Position numbers and translations under genes: made by a program
Notes under the pieces: generated by a model
The model's input: the letters and a program-made list of their open reading frames with translations, nothing else
Told to the model about the DNA's origin: nothing
The model's database searches: none
DNA from: JASGTU01 sp963821815
GTDB lineage: Bacteria > Chloroflexota > Anaerolineae > Caldilineales > Caldilineaceae
Assembly (NCBI GenBank): GCA_963821815.1
Contig: CAWGFG010000006.1
Coordinates: forward strand, 3,348,001-3,412,000
Length of the DNA: 64,000 nt
Direction: 5' to 3'
In this document: in pieces, positions 17,913-27,600 of the stretch
Layout: each line of letters opens with the position of its first letter
Position numbering within the stretch: the first letter of the stretch is position 1

Positions 17913-17941
17913 ATTGTCGCGCCGAAAATGTCCTTTGTCAA
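17913..17941 (-). promoter_or_regulatory. sigma-70-type promoter of the efflux operon
   Basis: On the minus strand, TTGACA (17936-17941), a 17-bp spacer, and GACAAT (17913-17918). The palindrome at 17890-17904 covers the expected transcription start. Confidence 0.7.
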
Positions 17942-18058
17942 TAAGAATCGAACGATTATTCAGGGCAATCGCGGACTACACGATTACCCGTAGCAATATT
18001 CTGTATTAGGTCTGCTTCGACGAATTCTACTCGAACACCAGCGCATACCTGCGAGAAT

Positions 18059-18144
18059 GTAGGGGCGAGCCATGGCTCGCCCGCTGCGTGCAGTCGACCA
18101 TCCGGTGGATTTTGCGCGACGTGCGGCATGTATGCCGCCCCTAC
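18059..18144. repeat. MITE-like intergenic repeat with GTAGGGGCG ends
   Basis: The element starts GTAGGGGCG and ends CGCCCCTAC, giving 9-bp terminal inverted repeats around 86 bp. Its left part holds the perfect palindrome GGGCGAGCCATGGCTCGCCC (18063-18082). No coding capacity. The sequence style is like small intergenic repeats found in many copies in Chloroflexota and cyanobacteria; copy number here cannot be counted because only one is in view. Confidence 0.55.
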
Positions 18145-18490
18145 GGACGAAAATTTATGGTGCGCGATTGGTCTGAACGATTATTGTTCTGAATATGTGC
18201 GGTGAATGAATCACAAACAGTAATGTATTGTTTATGCTGGTAAGGCGACTTGAGCGCGCATTGACCGCTAGTCCGTAGTCAATATGCAGGGGCGATCCCC
18301 AGGCGATGCGAACCATCTTTCGCTGGCTTCCGTTGACCTGTATAATCGCGCCAGGATACTTAGTGTTGTAGACAATGCTTTTGGTTATCTTGTAGCTTTT
18401 CTAATTATTTTGCACACACAGTAAACTTTGGCATTGTTTTTAGATAACACAACTGATAATCATTGCAGTACGGAATGGAGAAACCGCATC
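18145..18490. other. intergenic leader before DUF2760/Hsp70
   Basis: No gene recognised. A TATAAT at 18341-18346 with a weak -35 (TTTCGC, 17 bp upstream) may be the promoter of the DUF2760-Hsp70 operon, leaving a leader of about 140 bases. Confidence 0.4.
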
Positions 18491-19186
18491 ATGCAAGCCA
18501 AAAGAGCCTTTACAGTCCAAAGCTTCTTCGCCATCCTGATCGTCAACGCCGCGCTGCTAGCCGTCATCTACGCAATGACCCGCGGCGCAGAACTGACCCT
18601 GACGCAACTGGGCGTCTTCCTCGGCGCAGGCCTTGCCGCCACGATCATCACCTGGGCCATCGTGCGCGCCATGGGCAATAAGCTCGCTGCGGAGCTCGAA
18701 GCGGAGGTTCGCAACGCAGCCGCGCCGTCTGTACCCGCGTCAACAGCGGTTGCCGAGGCGCCCGCAGCAGCAGCCCCGCCGCCCGTCGACGACGAAGCGT
18801 GCATGGAGAGCGGCGCTGTGCAAATGCTGGCGATCCTGCAGCGAGACGGACGACTTATCGACTTTCTACAGGAAGACCTGACGCCGTTCCAGGATGCGCA
18901 GATCGGCGCGGCCGTGCGCAGCGTCCACGCCGGTTGTAAGCTGGCGCTGGACGAGCACCTCACGCTGGAGAACGTTTTCGCCGATGCCGAAGGCAGCCGG
19001 GTCACGGTTGAGCCGGGCTTCGACGCCTATGCGATACGACTGAGCGGCAATGTGAGCGGCGAACCCCCCTTCACGGGAACGCTGCAGCATCGCGGTTGGC
19101 GTGCGGCGTCCATTTCACTGCCGAAGCGGGTCGAGGCCAAGGACGACAGCCATATCATCGCCGCCGCTCAAGTGGAGGTCGTCTAG
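18491..19186 (+). CDS. DUF2760 domain protein, Hsp70 partner
   Basis: 231 aa from ATG 18491; the longer frame from 18428 lacks a ribosome site. Two N-terminal membrane helices (FAILIVNAALLAVIYAM and LGVFLGAGLAATIITWAIVRA) are followed by an Ala/Pro-rich linker and a conserved domain: GAVQMLAILQRDGRLIDFLQEDLTPFQDAQIGAAVRSVH...L...FAD..EGS.V.V. This is the DUF2760 pattern. Known genomes pair it with an atypical Hsp70, as here, 6 bp upstream of one. Role of the pair is not established; the membrane anchor suggests it tethers the chaperone. Confidence 0.85.
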   Translation: MQAKRAFTVQSFFAILIVNAALLAVIYAMTRGAELTLTQLGVFLGAGLAATIITWAIVRAMGNKLAAELEAEVRNAAAPSVPASTAVAEAPAAAAPPPVDDEACMESGAVQMLAILQRDGRLIDFLQEDLTPFQDAQIGAAVRSVHAGCKLALDEHLTLENVFADAEGSRVTVEPGFDAYAIRLSGNVSGEPPFTGTLQHRGWRAASISLPKRVEAKDDSHIIAAAQVEVV

Positions 19187-19192
19187 GAGCAA

Positions 19193-21115
19193 ATGCATAC
19201 TATGAACGAAGTTACGGCTGACCAGCCCAACACACAACCGCCCTACATTGTCGGTATCGATCTGGGCACGACGCACTGTGTTCTCGCCTATGCACGCGCC
19301 GATCTGCCGGAAGGTGAATCGCCTGACATTCAGATCTTTCCGATTGCGCAGGTAGTTAACGCCGGCGAGGTCGATGCGCAGCCATTGCTGCCCTCCTTCC
19401 TGCTGCTGCCTGGCGAGCACGACGTGCCGCAGGGCGCCCTGTCGTTACCCTGGCGCGGCGATATGGACTACGCCGTGGGCGAGTACGCACGCGATCGCGG
19501 CGCCGAACTGCCGTCGCGGTTGATCACCTCGGCGAAATCCTGGCTGGCGTATGCCGGCGTGGATCGCACGTCCGAAATCCTGCCCTGGAACGCGCCCAAG
19601 GAAGCGCGGAGGCTTTCGCCCGTGGAGGCCGTGAGCCGCTTCCTGCTGCACATGCGCGAGGCTTGGAACCACGAAATGGCGCACCACGATCCGTCCGTGC
19701 GGCTGGAATCGCAGACGGTCTATCTCACCGTGCCCGCCTCGTTCGACGCCATCGCACGGGAGTTGACGTTACAGGCCGCGCGCCAAGCGGGTCTGGACAA
19801 TTTAACGCTGCTGGAGGAACCGCAGGCGGCCTTCTATGCCTGGCTTTCGGCCAACGAAGGCGGGTGGCGCGAACAGGTAGCGGTAGGCCAGTCTATCCTG
19901 GTCTGCGATGTGGGCGGCGGCACAACCGACTTCAGCCTGATTCAGGTCACGGAGCAGGACGGCAATCTGGACCTGCAACGGGTAGCCGTGGGCGAGCATA
20001 TTCTGCTCGGCGGCGACAACATGGACTTGACCTTGGCCTATGCTGTGCGCGGCAAGCTAGTACAACAGGGCACGCAACTGGACGACTGGCAGTTCCGCGG
20101 TTTGATACACTCCTGTCGCGCGGCGAAGGAGCGCCTGCTCAACCAGCCGGACTTGCATAGCGAGCCCGTGGTGATCCTGGGACGAGGCTCCTCGCTCATC
20201 GGCGGTACCATCCGCACCGAACTGACGCGCGACGAAATCGAGTCCATCTTGGTCAATGGCTTCTTCCCCATCGGCGAGTTGGACGAGCATCCGCAGCGAA
20301 ACCCGCAGGTCGGCCTGCAGGAGTTGGGGCTACCGTACGAACCTGACCCAGCCATCACACGACATCTGGCCAAGTTCCTATCGCAACACACGTCGCAAAA
20401 CGGCGACAACGGCAGCGATGCTCCCTTCCCATCAGCGGTGCTCTTCAATGGCGGCGTCATGAAAGCCGATCCGCTTCGCAATCAGGTACTTCGCGCGCTG
20501 CAGCACTGGAGCGACAACGACGACTTCCATCAGTTCAGCGCAGTAGACCTGGACTTGTCGGTCGCTTTGGGAGCAGCCTATTACGGCTTCGCGCGCAGCG
20601 GTCGCGGCATCCGCATCCGTGCCGGTACAGCCCGCGCCTATTACGTTGGCGTGGAGAGTTCTATGCCCGCGGTTCCCGGCATTCCGGCGCCTATCAAGGC
20701 TCTCTGCGTAGTGCCCTACGGCATGGAAGAGGGCAGCGAGGCAGACATCATCGAGCGCGAATTCGGGCTTGTAGTGGGCGAAACAGCGCTCTTTAAGTTC
20801 CTGGCATCGTCCACGCGCAAGGAGGATAAGGTGGGTCAGATTGTGGACGACTGGGCGGGCGACATCCACGAAATCAGTGTGTTGGAAACGCGCCTGCCAG
20901 CTAGCGAGGGCGAGTCGGGCGGTCCTGTAGTGCCGGTGTGGCTGCAAACACGCATCCAACCGCGCCAACACGCACGAGCTGCTGGTGACAATTTTGACCA
21001 GGACAGTTTCGGCGGTGTGGAGATCGGCGCCGGCGTGCTAGAGATGTGGTGCATAGAGCGGGACGGCGATAGAGAATGGAAGCTGGAGTTCGACGTGAGC
21101 TATAACCCGACGTAA
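19193..21115 (+). CDS. atypical Hsp70 family chaperone
   Basis: 640 aa; AGGAG precedes ATG 19193 (an ATG at 19202 is also possible). ATPase hallmarks are intact: phosphate-1 loop YIVGIDLGTTHCVLAYA, phosphate-2 SILVCDVGGGTTDFSLIQV, and FNGGVMKADPLRNQVL in place of the usual adenosine loop. The C-terminal part is short and beta-rich with no GGMP/EEVD tail, unlike DnaK. No dnaJ or grpE nearby. It forms an operon with the membrane-anchored DUF2760 protein. In other genomes a second larger Hsp70 often follows; it is absent here. Confidence 0.9.
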   Translation: MHTMNEVTADQPNTQPPYIVGIDLGTTHCVLAYARADLPEGESPDIQIFPIAQVVNAGEVDAQPLLPSFLLLPGEHDVPQGALSLPWRGDMDYAVGEYARDRGAELPSRLITSAKSWLAYAGVDRTSEILPWNAPKEARRLSPVEAVSRFLLHMREAWNHEMAHHDPSVRLESQTVYLTVPASFDAIARELTLQAARQAGLDNLTLLEEPQAAFYAWLSANEGGWREQVAVGQSILVCDVGGGTTDFSLIQVTEQDGNLDLQRVAVGEHILLGGDNMDLTLAYAVRGKLVQQGTQLDDWQFRGLIHSCRAAKERLLNQPDLHSEPVVILGRGSSLIGGTIRTELTRDEIESILVNGFFPIGELDEHPQRNPQVGLQELGLPYEPDPAITRHLAKFLSQHTSQNGDNGSDAPFPSAVLFNGGVMKADPLRNQVLRALQHWSDNDDFHQFSAVDLDLSVALGAAYYGFARSGRGIRIRAGTARAYYVGVESSMPAVPGIPAPIKALCVVPYGMEEGSEADIIEREFGLVVGETALFKFLASSTRKEDKVGQIVDDWAGDIHEISVLETRLPASEGESGGPVVPVWLQTRIQPRQHARAAGDNFDQDSFGGVEIGAGVLEMWCIERDGDREWKLEFDVSYNPT

Positions 21116-21406
21116 TTCGGAGTGACGAGGTTACCTCGTAATCGACTGGCTTACCGCCGAGTTTGTCAAGGCAAAAGCTTTGGGATGCAGATCACGTACA
21201 GAACCAGACAATAGCAAGCACACTAGTTGAAGGATACCGCCGCATCGAAGCGAACTTGACTGGCTCGAACTGCCAGGTTTCGTTAAGTCAGTCCTGTTCG
21301 CCTGTGCTTCGAGTCATAGGTGGAACGACAGTCAAATTCAAGAGAATGAGAATGTTACCGCTCCGCTACCGTAGCACTACTGGCATGCCTAGCCAATAAC
21401 GACCAA

Positions 21407-21863
21407 TTAATGAACAAAAGCTGTAATCCGATCTATCTCCATCTGCGAAAGATCGTCTCGCACCGATCTCTTGGTCGCCAGGTGACGAATCGATCTGCGG
21501 AAAGATTCAATGCGGTCAGACTAAGATTGCGCATAATGATGTGCAACCGATGGATAGTGTTGCATGATATGAATTACATTCAGAACCAAGCAGCGAAAGT
21601 TATACTGATCTCTGAATACGGCGTAGAACGTCTCCATAAACTGGCCTAGATCTACTGGTCGACGTTCGACCTCGATCGTATGCGAATTTGCGTAATTCAG
21701 TCGCCGTGCGATCTCGAGGACGATATCTTCCTTCTTCGCAAAATGATAGGTTAGATTGCCAGGGCTTTGCCACAGGTCGCGAGCTAAATCACGCATGCCC
21801 ACGGTCTCTATACCGTAATTATTAAATCAGCGCGACAGCCCGATCTAAAATTCGGTCGCTCAT
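21407..21863 (-). pseudogene. decayed TetR family regulator
   Basis: ATG 21863 gives MSDRILDRAVALI then stops. One extra A near 21829 breaks the frame; the next frame continues NNYGIETVGMRDLARDLWQSPGNLTYHFAKKEDIVLEIARRL, a clear TetR HTH. An in-frame TAG at 21521-21523 follows YAQS, after which SDRIESFRRSIRHLATK and DRITAFVH continue to a TAA at 21407. So there is a frameshift plus an amber codon in a gene already short (about 150 codons against about 200). It lies divergent from the cupin gene at 21963, its presumed former target. Confidence 0.75.
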
Positions 21864-21962
21864 AAGATCTGCTTGGTTGACAACCTAGACTCCCCATGCT
21901 TGAATTGTACTCCGTACTAATTATCACGGTTGGTGTCAGTTTACCAAATGGAGAAGCATAGA

Positions 21963-22508
21963 ATGGAGTACCCGATCAGAATCGATAATGGCGCCGGTGA
22001 GGTAATTGTATTCGAGCGTGTTGTTTCTTCCCCAGATGGGGATGTTCTGGAAGTGAGCAATGAAGTGCAGCCGGGAGCCGGCCCGCCGATGCATGTCCAT
22101 TTTCAGCAAGACGAAGCTCTAACAGTCGCACAGGGTAAAATGGATTACCAGGTCCTTGGCGAAGAACCAAAATTTGCGAATTTGGGTGAAACAGTAGAGT
22201 TTATGCGCGGGACTGCGCACAAATTCTGGGCAGAAGGTGACGAAGTATTGCGATGTACAGGTTACATAAAGCCGCCCAATAACGTTGTCTACTTTTTGAG
22301 CGAAATATACGAATCGACCAGGAACAATGGTGGCGAGAAGCCCAATGACTTCGATTCGGCATATCTGCTTCACAAGTATAGAAGCGAATTCGATATCTAC
22401 GAAGTACCTGGATTCATAAAAGTAGTCATATTTCCCATTTTAAGAGCGCTCGGTGGTATCACAGGCAAATTCAAGAAGTATGAGAATGGGCCTGCGCCGA
22501 CTCCCTAG
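21963..22508 (+). CDS. cupin domain protein
   Basis: 181 aa from ATG 21963, preceded by GGAG; in-frame upstream codons at 21930 and 21948 are weaker. Cupin motif 1 is PGAGPPMHVHFQQDEALTVAQGKMDYQVLG (PG-x5-HxH-x4-E) and motif 2 is near FMRGTAHKFWAEGDEVLRCTGY, carrying the metal-ligand His. C-terminal extension of about 70 residues, partly hydrophobic (FIKVVIFPILRALGGI). Metal-binding single-domain cupin, substrate unknown. Its divergent neighbour is a broken TetR gene, so regulation is probably lost. Confidence 0.85.
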   Translation: MEYPIRIDNGAGEVIVFERVVSSPDGDVLEVSNEVQPGAGPPMHVHFQQDEALTVAQGKMDYQVLGEEPKFANLGETVEFMRGTAHKFWAEGDEVLRCTGYIKPPNNVVYFLSEIYESTRNNGGEKPNDFDSAYLLHKYRSEFDIYEVPGFIKVVIFPILRALGGITGKFKKYENGPAPTP

Positions 22509-22600
22509 ACAGATTTGCGATAGCGTTGAAGGGAACGCTTGAATTCTGCTGCACAATAATGCGGCGATCGTCGCTATGAAGGGTATCACTCCTATATCCT

Positions 22601-24352
22601 CTACGGTTGAATATAACCGGTCTTCAGTAGATATTCGGCAACCTTGCGTGCATTCGCTTCTACTGTGTCATCGACTGTTTCTAGCCGTATTTCGGGATGC
22701 TGCGGCGGCTCATATGGATCGTTGATGCCCGTAAAGTCGGATATCTCGCCGCGACGGGCTCGTGCATAGAGACCGTTCGTATCGCGAGCCTCACAGACTT
22801 CCAGCGGCGTGTCCACGAAAACTTCCACATAGTGGTCCTGGCCCACGATGCTGCGTACATAGTTGCGCATGTCACGGTATGGGCTGACAGCTGCACACAC
22901 CGCTACGCCGCCATGCCGCACAATTTCCGACGCCACATAGCCCATGCGGCGTACATTGGTATTGCGGTCCTCTTTGCCGAACCCCAACTCCTGAGACAAG
23001 TGCGTGCGCATCACGTCACCGTCCAGCAGCGTGACCTGGCGACCGTACTCTTGCAGCAACACGGTAAGGACGGAAGCCGTGGTCGATTTGCCGGCTCCAT
23101 TTAGGCCTGTGAACCAAATACAGACGCCCTGCTTGTGCCTGGGCGGATAGCTGTCGGCGAGGATTGAGGCCACTTCCGGTCTGGTAAACCAATCCGGCAG
23201 CTCTTTGCCGTTATAGAGATACTCCTCGCGCACCTGTGTACCTGAAATGGACGCCGTCTTCATCTCCGCTGATACATTGCCCACCTCTTCATAACGATCC
23301 TCTTCAGGCAGATAGACCAGCATCTTGAACGGCACTGGCTTGACGCCTACTTCATCGCTGAATGCGATAACCAAATCCTGTGCATCGTAGGGACCGTAGA
23401 ACGGTTTGCCTTGAGAATCATTGCCGGGGCCGGCGTGATCGCGGCCCACAATGAGGTGGTTGGCGCCGTAGTTGCGGCGGATGATCATATGCCAGACCGC
23501 TTCGCGCGGGCCAGCCAAGCGCATAGCCAGCGGCAGCAACGACAGGAGCACGCGATCCGGCTCGTAATGGTGCTCGGTCAGCGCACGATAGGTGCGTACG
23601 CGCGTGTAGTGGTCCACATCGCCTGGCTTGGTGAGACCCACCACCGGATGCAAAAGCAGCGTCCCATCCACTTCTTGAATGGCGCGCTTGGTGAGCTCCT
23701 CGTGTACGCGGTGCAGCGGATTGCGCGTCTGGAAGGCGACAACATTCTCATGCCCCATCTGCGATAAAAGTTGCCGTGTTTGCACCGGAGTCAGGCGCTG
23801 CTCTTGAAAGTCGTAGTGAGGCGGCGTCTGTAGGACGCGCAGACGCCCGGAGATATTAGTGCGCGGCCAGCGGTGCATCTCCGCCACCATGGGATGGCGC
23901 AGGTCCTGTGTACCGAAGACCTTCTCCGACAGCTCCTCTAGTTTCCACTCGAAAATTTCCTCGATGACCATGAGTGCCAGCAGATTATTACGCGCATCGC
24001 GCAGTGCCACCTCCTGTCCGATACGCAGCTCCGGTCGAGGCTCCACGGCAAGTGTGATGGGAATGGGAAAGACGTGACCGTCCGCCAGACGCATCTCGTC
24101 CATGACCGACTGATAGTCCTTCCGTCCCATGAAACGGTCCAGCGGGGAGAACGCACCGGTAGCTAGCAGCTCCAGATCGCACACCTCGCGCTCGGTGAGT
24201 CGCACGCTGGGCAACTGATTCGCGTAAACGGTAGCCGCCTGCACTTCGCTTTCCGGCATGAGCAGGTTCACAAGCTTACCGCCATAGGGTTCGATGAGGG
24301 GGATAGTGCCCTCTACTGCTGGCTGGCGTATGCTTTCATCGGTGGCTGCCAT
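22601..24352 (-). CDS. bifunctional sulfate adenylyltransferase / APS kinase
   Basis: 583 aa; GAGGA upstream of ATG 24352. Residues 1 to about 395 are ATP sulfurylase: FSPLDRFMGRKDYQSV, VAFQTRNPLHRVHEELTKRA (QxRNP and HxxH active-site motifs) and HLIVGRDHAGPG. Residues from about 405 are APS kinase: FTGLNGAGKSTTA P-loop, DGDVMRTHLSQELGFGKEDRNTNVRR and FVDTPLEVCEARDTNGLYARARRGEI. Converts sulfate to APS and then PAPS in the cytosol, supporting sulfate assimilation or sulfation. The order sat-then-cysC is the Aquifex/fungal-like fusion. No cysH or transporter nearby. Confidence 0.95.
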   Translation of the reverse strand: MAATDESIRQPAVEGTIPLIEPYGGKLVNLLMPESEVQAATVYANQLPSVRLTEREVCDLELLATGAFSPLDRFMGRKDYQSVMDEMRLADGHVFPIPITLAVEPRPELRIGQEVALRDARNNLLALMVIEEIFEWKLEELSEKVFGTQDLRHPMVAEMHRWPRTNISGRLRVLQTPPHYDFQEQRLTPVQTRQLLSQMGHENVVAFQTRNPLHRVHEELTKRAIQEVDGTLLLHPVVGLTKPGDVDHYTRVRTYRALTEHHYEPDRVLLSLLPLAMRLAGPREAVWHMIIRRNYGANHLIVGRDHAGPGNDSQGKPFYGPYDAQDLVIAFSDEVGVKPVPFKMLVYLPEEDRYEEVGNVSAEMKTASISGTQVREEYLYNGKELPDWFTRPEVASILADSYPPRHKQGVCIWFTGLNGAGKSTTASVLTVLLQEYGRQVTLLDGDVMRTHLSQELGFGKEDRNTNVRRMGYVASEIVRHGGVAVCAAVSPYRDMRNYVRSIVGQDHYVEVFVDTPLEVCEARDTNGLYARARRGEISDFTGINDPYEPPQHPEIRLETVDDTVEANARKVAEYLLKTGYIQP

Positions 24353-24687
24353 AATATATTTTCCTCAACGTAGAGACTGTGCAACACATTTATTCCTCGA
24401 GATTGATATTGGAGATTGTGTAGGAAAACGGCGTCGTTCGCAAGAACCGGTGACGGATGATCCAGAATGAAGAGCACACAGATGGACAGAGGATTCGTCA
24501 CACACCACGCGTAGCTGCCAAAGCAACTCGGAAGGGGCAAGTCGATACGTCCGATGATTTCTCGTTGACCCTTGACGAGCACCTTCCGAGTTAGGCAGAG
24601 ACTAGATCACTGGCTGTCCGTTCGCGAGTGTTCCGCGTCCTCTATAGGCTCAGTGATTTTTTTATATACCTGTGTACGTTACTGCGC
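24353..24687. other. intergenic region with long inverted repeat
   Basis: No gene seen. AACTCGGAAGG (24525-24535) pairs perfectly with CCTTCCGAGTT (24582-24592) around a 46-base loop that itself contains CTCG...CGAG. The layout is like the inverted repeat at 36694-36757. On the minus strand it lies after the large secreted-protein gene and before sat-cysC, so it may be a transcript end or a small repeat element. Confidence 0.5.
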
Positions 24688-27600
24688 CTACTGTGCCGGC
24701 ACGGCAAGCAGCCGCAGGTATCCATTGTCATCCACCACGATCACGTATTGACTGTCCGGTGAGAAGCCGACGCTTATGACGGGCACAGCCTCGCCGTCGA
24801 TGGTAATGTTCCAGTCGCCAAGCCCCTCACCGGTGGCGCGGTCTGCGAATGTGACATACGGACCGCCGATGACGAGTAACTCGCCGTTGTCGCTGAATGC
24901 TGCACCTGTGGACTGGAAGTCGGGATTATCCACCGGCACATCGCCTGCCAGCGAAACCTCGTCGGTGGTATAGGTATACCATTCCGCCTGATCTTCGCCG
25001 TAGGCAATGAGATCGCCTACGCCGTTGGCATTCAGCCCTGACCAGGCAGCTAACCGCGGCGAAAGTGTAACCGTGCCCAGATCGGACCATCCGTCTTGCT
25101 CGGCGCTGTCCGGCACATAGTCAACATAGCCGCCGTCATAGGCTACGAAGAGACCGGATGCATCATCCGGCGCGGCCGCCAATCCGGAAATCGACTCTCC
25201 GGTTTCGACCATGTAGGGCCAGTCGTAGTCGCTCGCGTACCAGTAGCGAACACTGCCGTCTAGGCCGCCGCTTGCCAGCCAACCGTCTGGCTGATACACG
25301 AGATCGGTAATCATGTCCGTGTGTCCGTTGAGGCGCGTGGTGGGCAGCCACATAATGTCGAAGTTGCTGAACACTTGCACCTCGGAGTGCATCTGCAGAT
25401 CCGCAGTGACGGCTACACTGCGGCTATCCGGGCTGAAGACGGGGTTGCCGTAATAGACATTGGACTGATACCAGATGGTGTCCAATAGGCGCATCGCATC
25501 AAAGAGATAGAGCGCACCATCGGAAGTAGTCAACGCCAGCCAGTTGCCGTCCGGTGAAACCACAGCATCCTCGGCCCACCTATCCTGGATTTCCAGGCGG
25601 GCTACAGTGTCAGCAAAGTCGATATTGTCAGTCGTCAGCGCTTCACCAGAAGGCAGCGCCCCATACTCCACGTTATCCTGCGTGGTATAGCGCAGCCACA
25701 GCTCATTCTCAAAGCCCTCGGCCCCTTGTTCGACGACAAACTGGTAGCCGTCCTTGGTCCAACGCCGGTAGTCGATCTCCACCGGCGAGCCCAAAGGCGG
25801 CAACGCGGGCTGCCAGCCTTGCCAGCGCAAGACCGCATCGATGGCGCTGACGAGGTCGATGCCAGGTATATCGTCCGTGGTTTGGATGACGTAGTCGATG
25901 CCTTCGACATCCACGTCCATGACCAGCTCTTGCGGGATGGGCAGAATGGCGTAGATGTTTTCGCCTGCGTCTGTGAGCTCAACAATGTCGGATTCTTCGA
26001 CAACAAACAGATTGCCGGTGGTCAGTGGCTCACCGTCGATAGTGAGAACCCAGCGGTAATAGCCGCTCACCCAGTCCACATCAGGCTCGAAATAGATCCA
26101 GTCGTAGGGTGCGTAGAAACTGTTGTCCAGACGAATTGTCTGTACCTCGTCGGTCAGCAGCCATCCGTCCGGGTCATACCAGAGCAGGCGTACCTGACTG
26201 TCGACGGGCAGGTTGGCGCTGCCGCGCATGGTGAGCACGTCGGCGGGGTGGATGGCGGTGGTGATGACCATGGGTTCGCCGACGTCGTTGTTGTAGGCCG
26301 GTGCGAAGTTCTCGACATAGGACTCCTCCGGCGGTGATTCGCTCACTTCGAAGGCGATGGCAGCCACGAGCGTATTGTTGTAATAGATATCCGCCACGTA
26401 CGCGCCGATGTTCAGCGGGAAGTCCGGTGTGTAGTTGAACGCCGCGCGCGTGCCGTTCTCATTCTGTGTCGTCATCTTGCCGGATGCGTACTGCTGCTCC
26501 TCACCCAACCACAAGGCGTACTGCGCTACCGGATAATCCGGCATGTTGAGCGACCGAACAATCGCCTTCAGGCTGCCATCCAAGTCCGGCTCCTTGAAGT
26601 CGATGGCCAAGTTGAAGCCGTCCAGCCTGTCAACGTAGAAGACTCCGCTGAGTTCTTCGCCTTCGGAGGGCAGGTCAGCCATGGCAACCGCCTCGTTGAC
26701 GGTAGCGCCTAGCTCCGTATTTGCAGCCAACGCTTCTCGCACAGCATCCGGGTCGAAATCCAAGCCCTGCTCAATGACTGCCAAGACCTCATCCTGGAAG
26801 GTGTCGAAGTAGAATTGGGAGACCACCGTTATGTAGATGGCGACAACGCCGTCCTTTTCCATCAACACTGAACCAATCCAGTAGTCGTTGGAATCGCCTT
26901 GAATGAAGACAGAGCGGTCTGCATCCAGGAAGGGCAGATCTTGCTCGACGGAGAAGACGCTGCCGGTAGGGTTAGCTGGATCGTCGTCCATGAACGAAGG
27001 CACTGTCGCTTCATGGTCGGCGACGATGCTGTCCCATTCCTCGTCGGTGATTTGACCGCTTTCAATTTGTATCAGCGTCACAGTGGACATACCGAACGGC
27101 GATTGACCGCTGAACATATAGCTGATGCCGTTCTCGTCGAAGCGGGCGCCCTCGAAGGGGAAAACGGGCATGTATGAGACTTCCAGCAGTCCGAAGGGGT
27201 CGTCCAGCGCAACCGGGTCATCCTGCGGGTCGGGCACGCCGGTGACATCTGCAATCTGTGTCGCAGCTTCCTTGGGCCACCAGGCAAACGTGGTGATTGC
27301 TTCGTGGAATATTTCGGCATTTACCGGGTCATTCGCCTCGCCAAAGACGGCGAATACGGCTCCCACTCCGTCATACTCCTCCAGCCAAACCCATACCTCG
27401 TCCGGGCCGTTCGGGTCTGCTTGATCCGCCCGCAACACCAGGAATGCGGTCCGATTAAGTGCGTCTCGTTCATCGGTAACCGCGTTCAGCTCCGGCAGAT
27501 CATTGACGATGAATGCATCAATGAACGCGTTAAAATCGTCATCTTCTATAGCGCCGAAGGTGATGTCGCCCGTTGCGTCGTTGCCGGCGTATAGCGCGGG

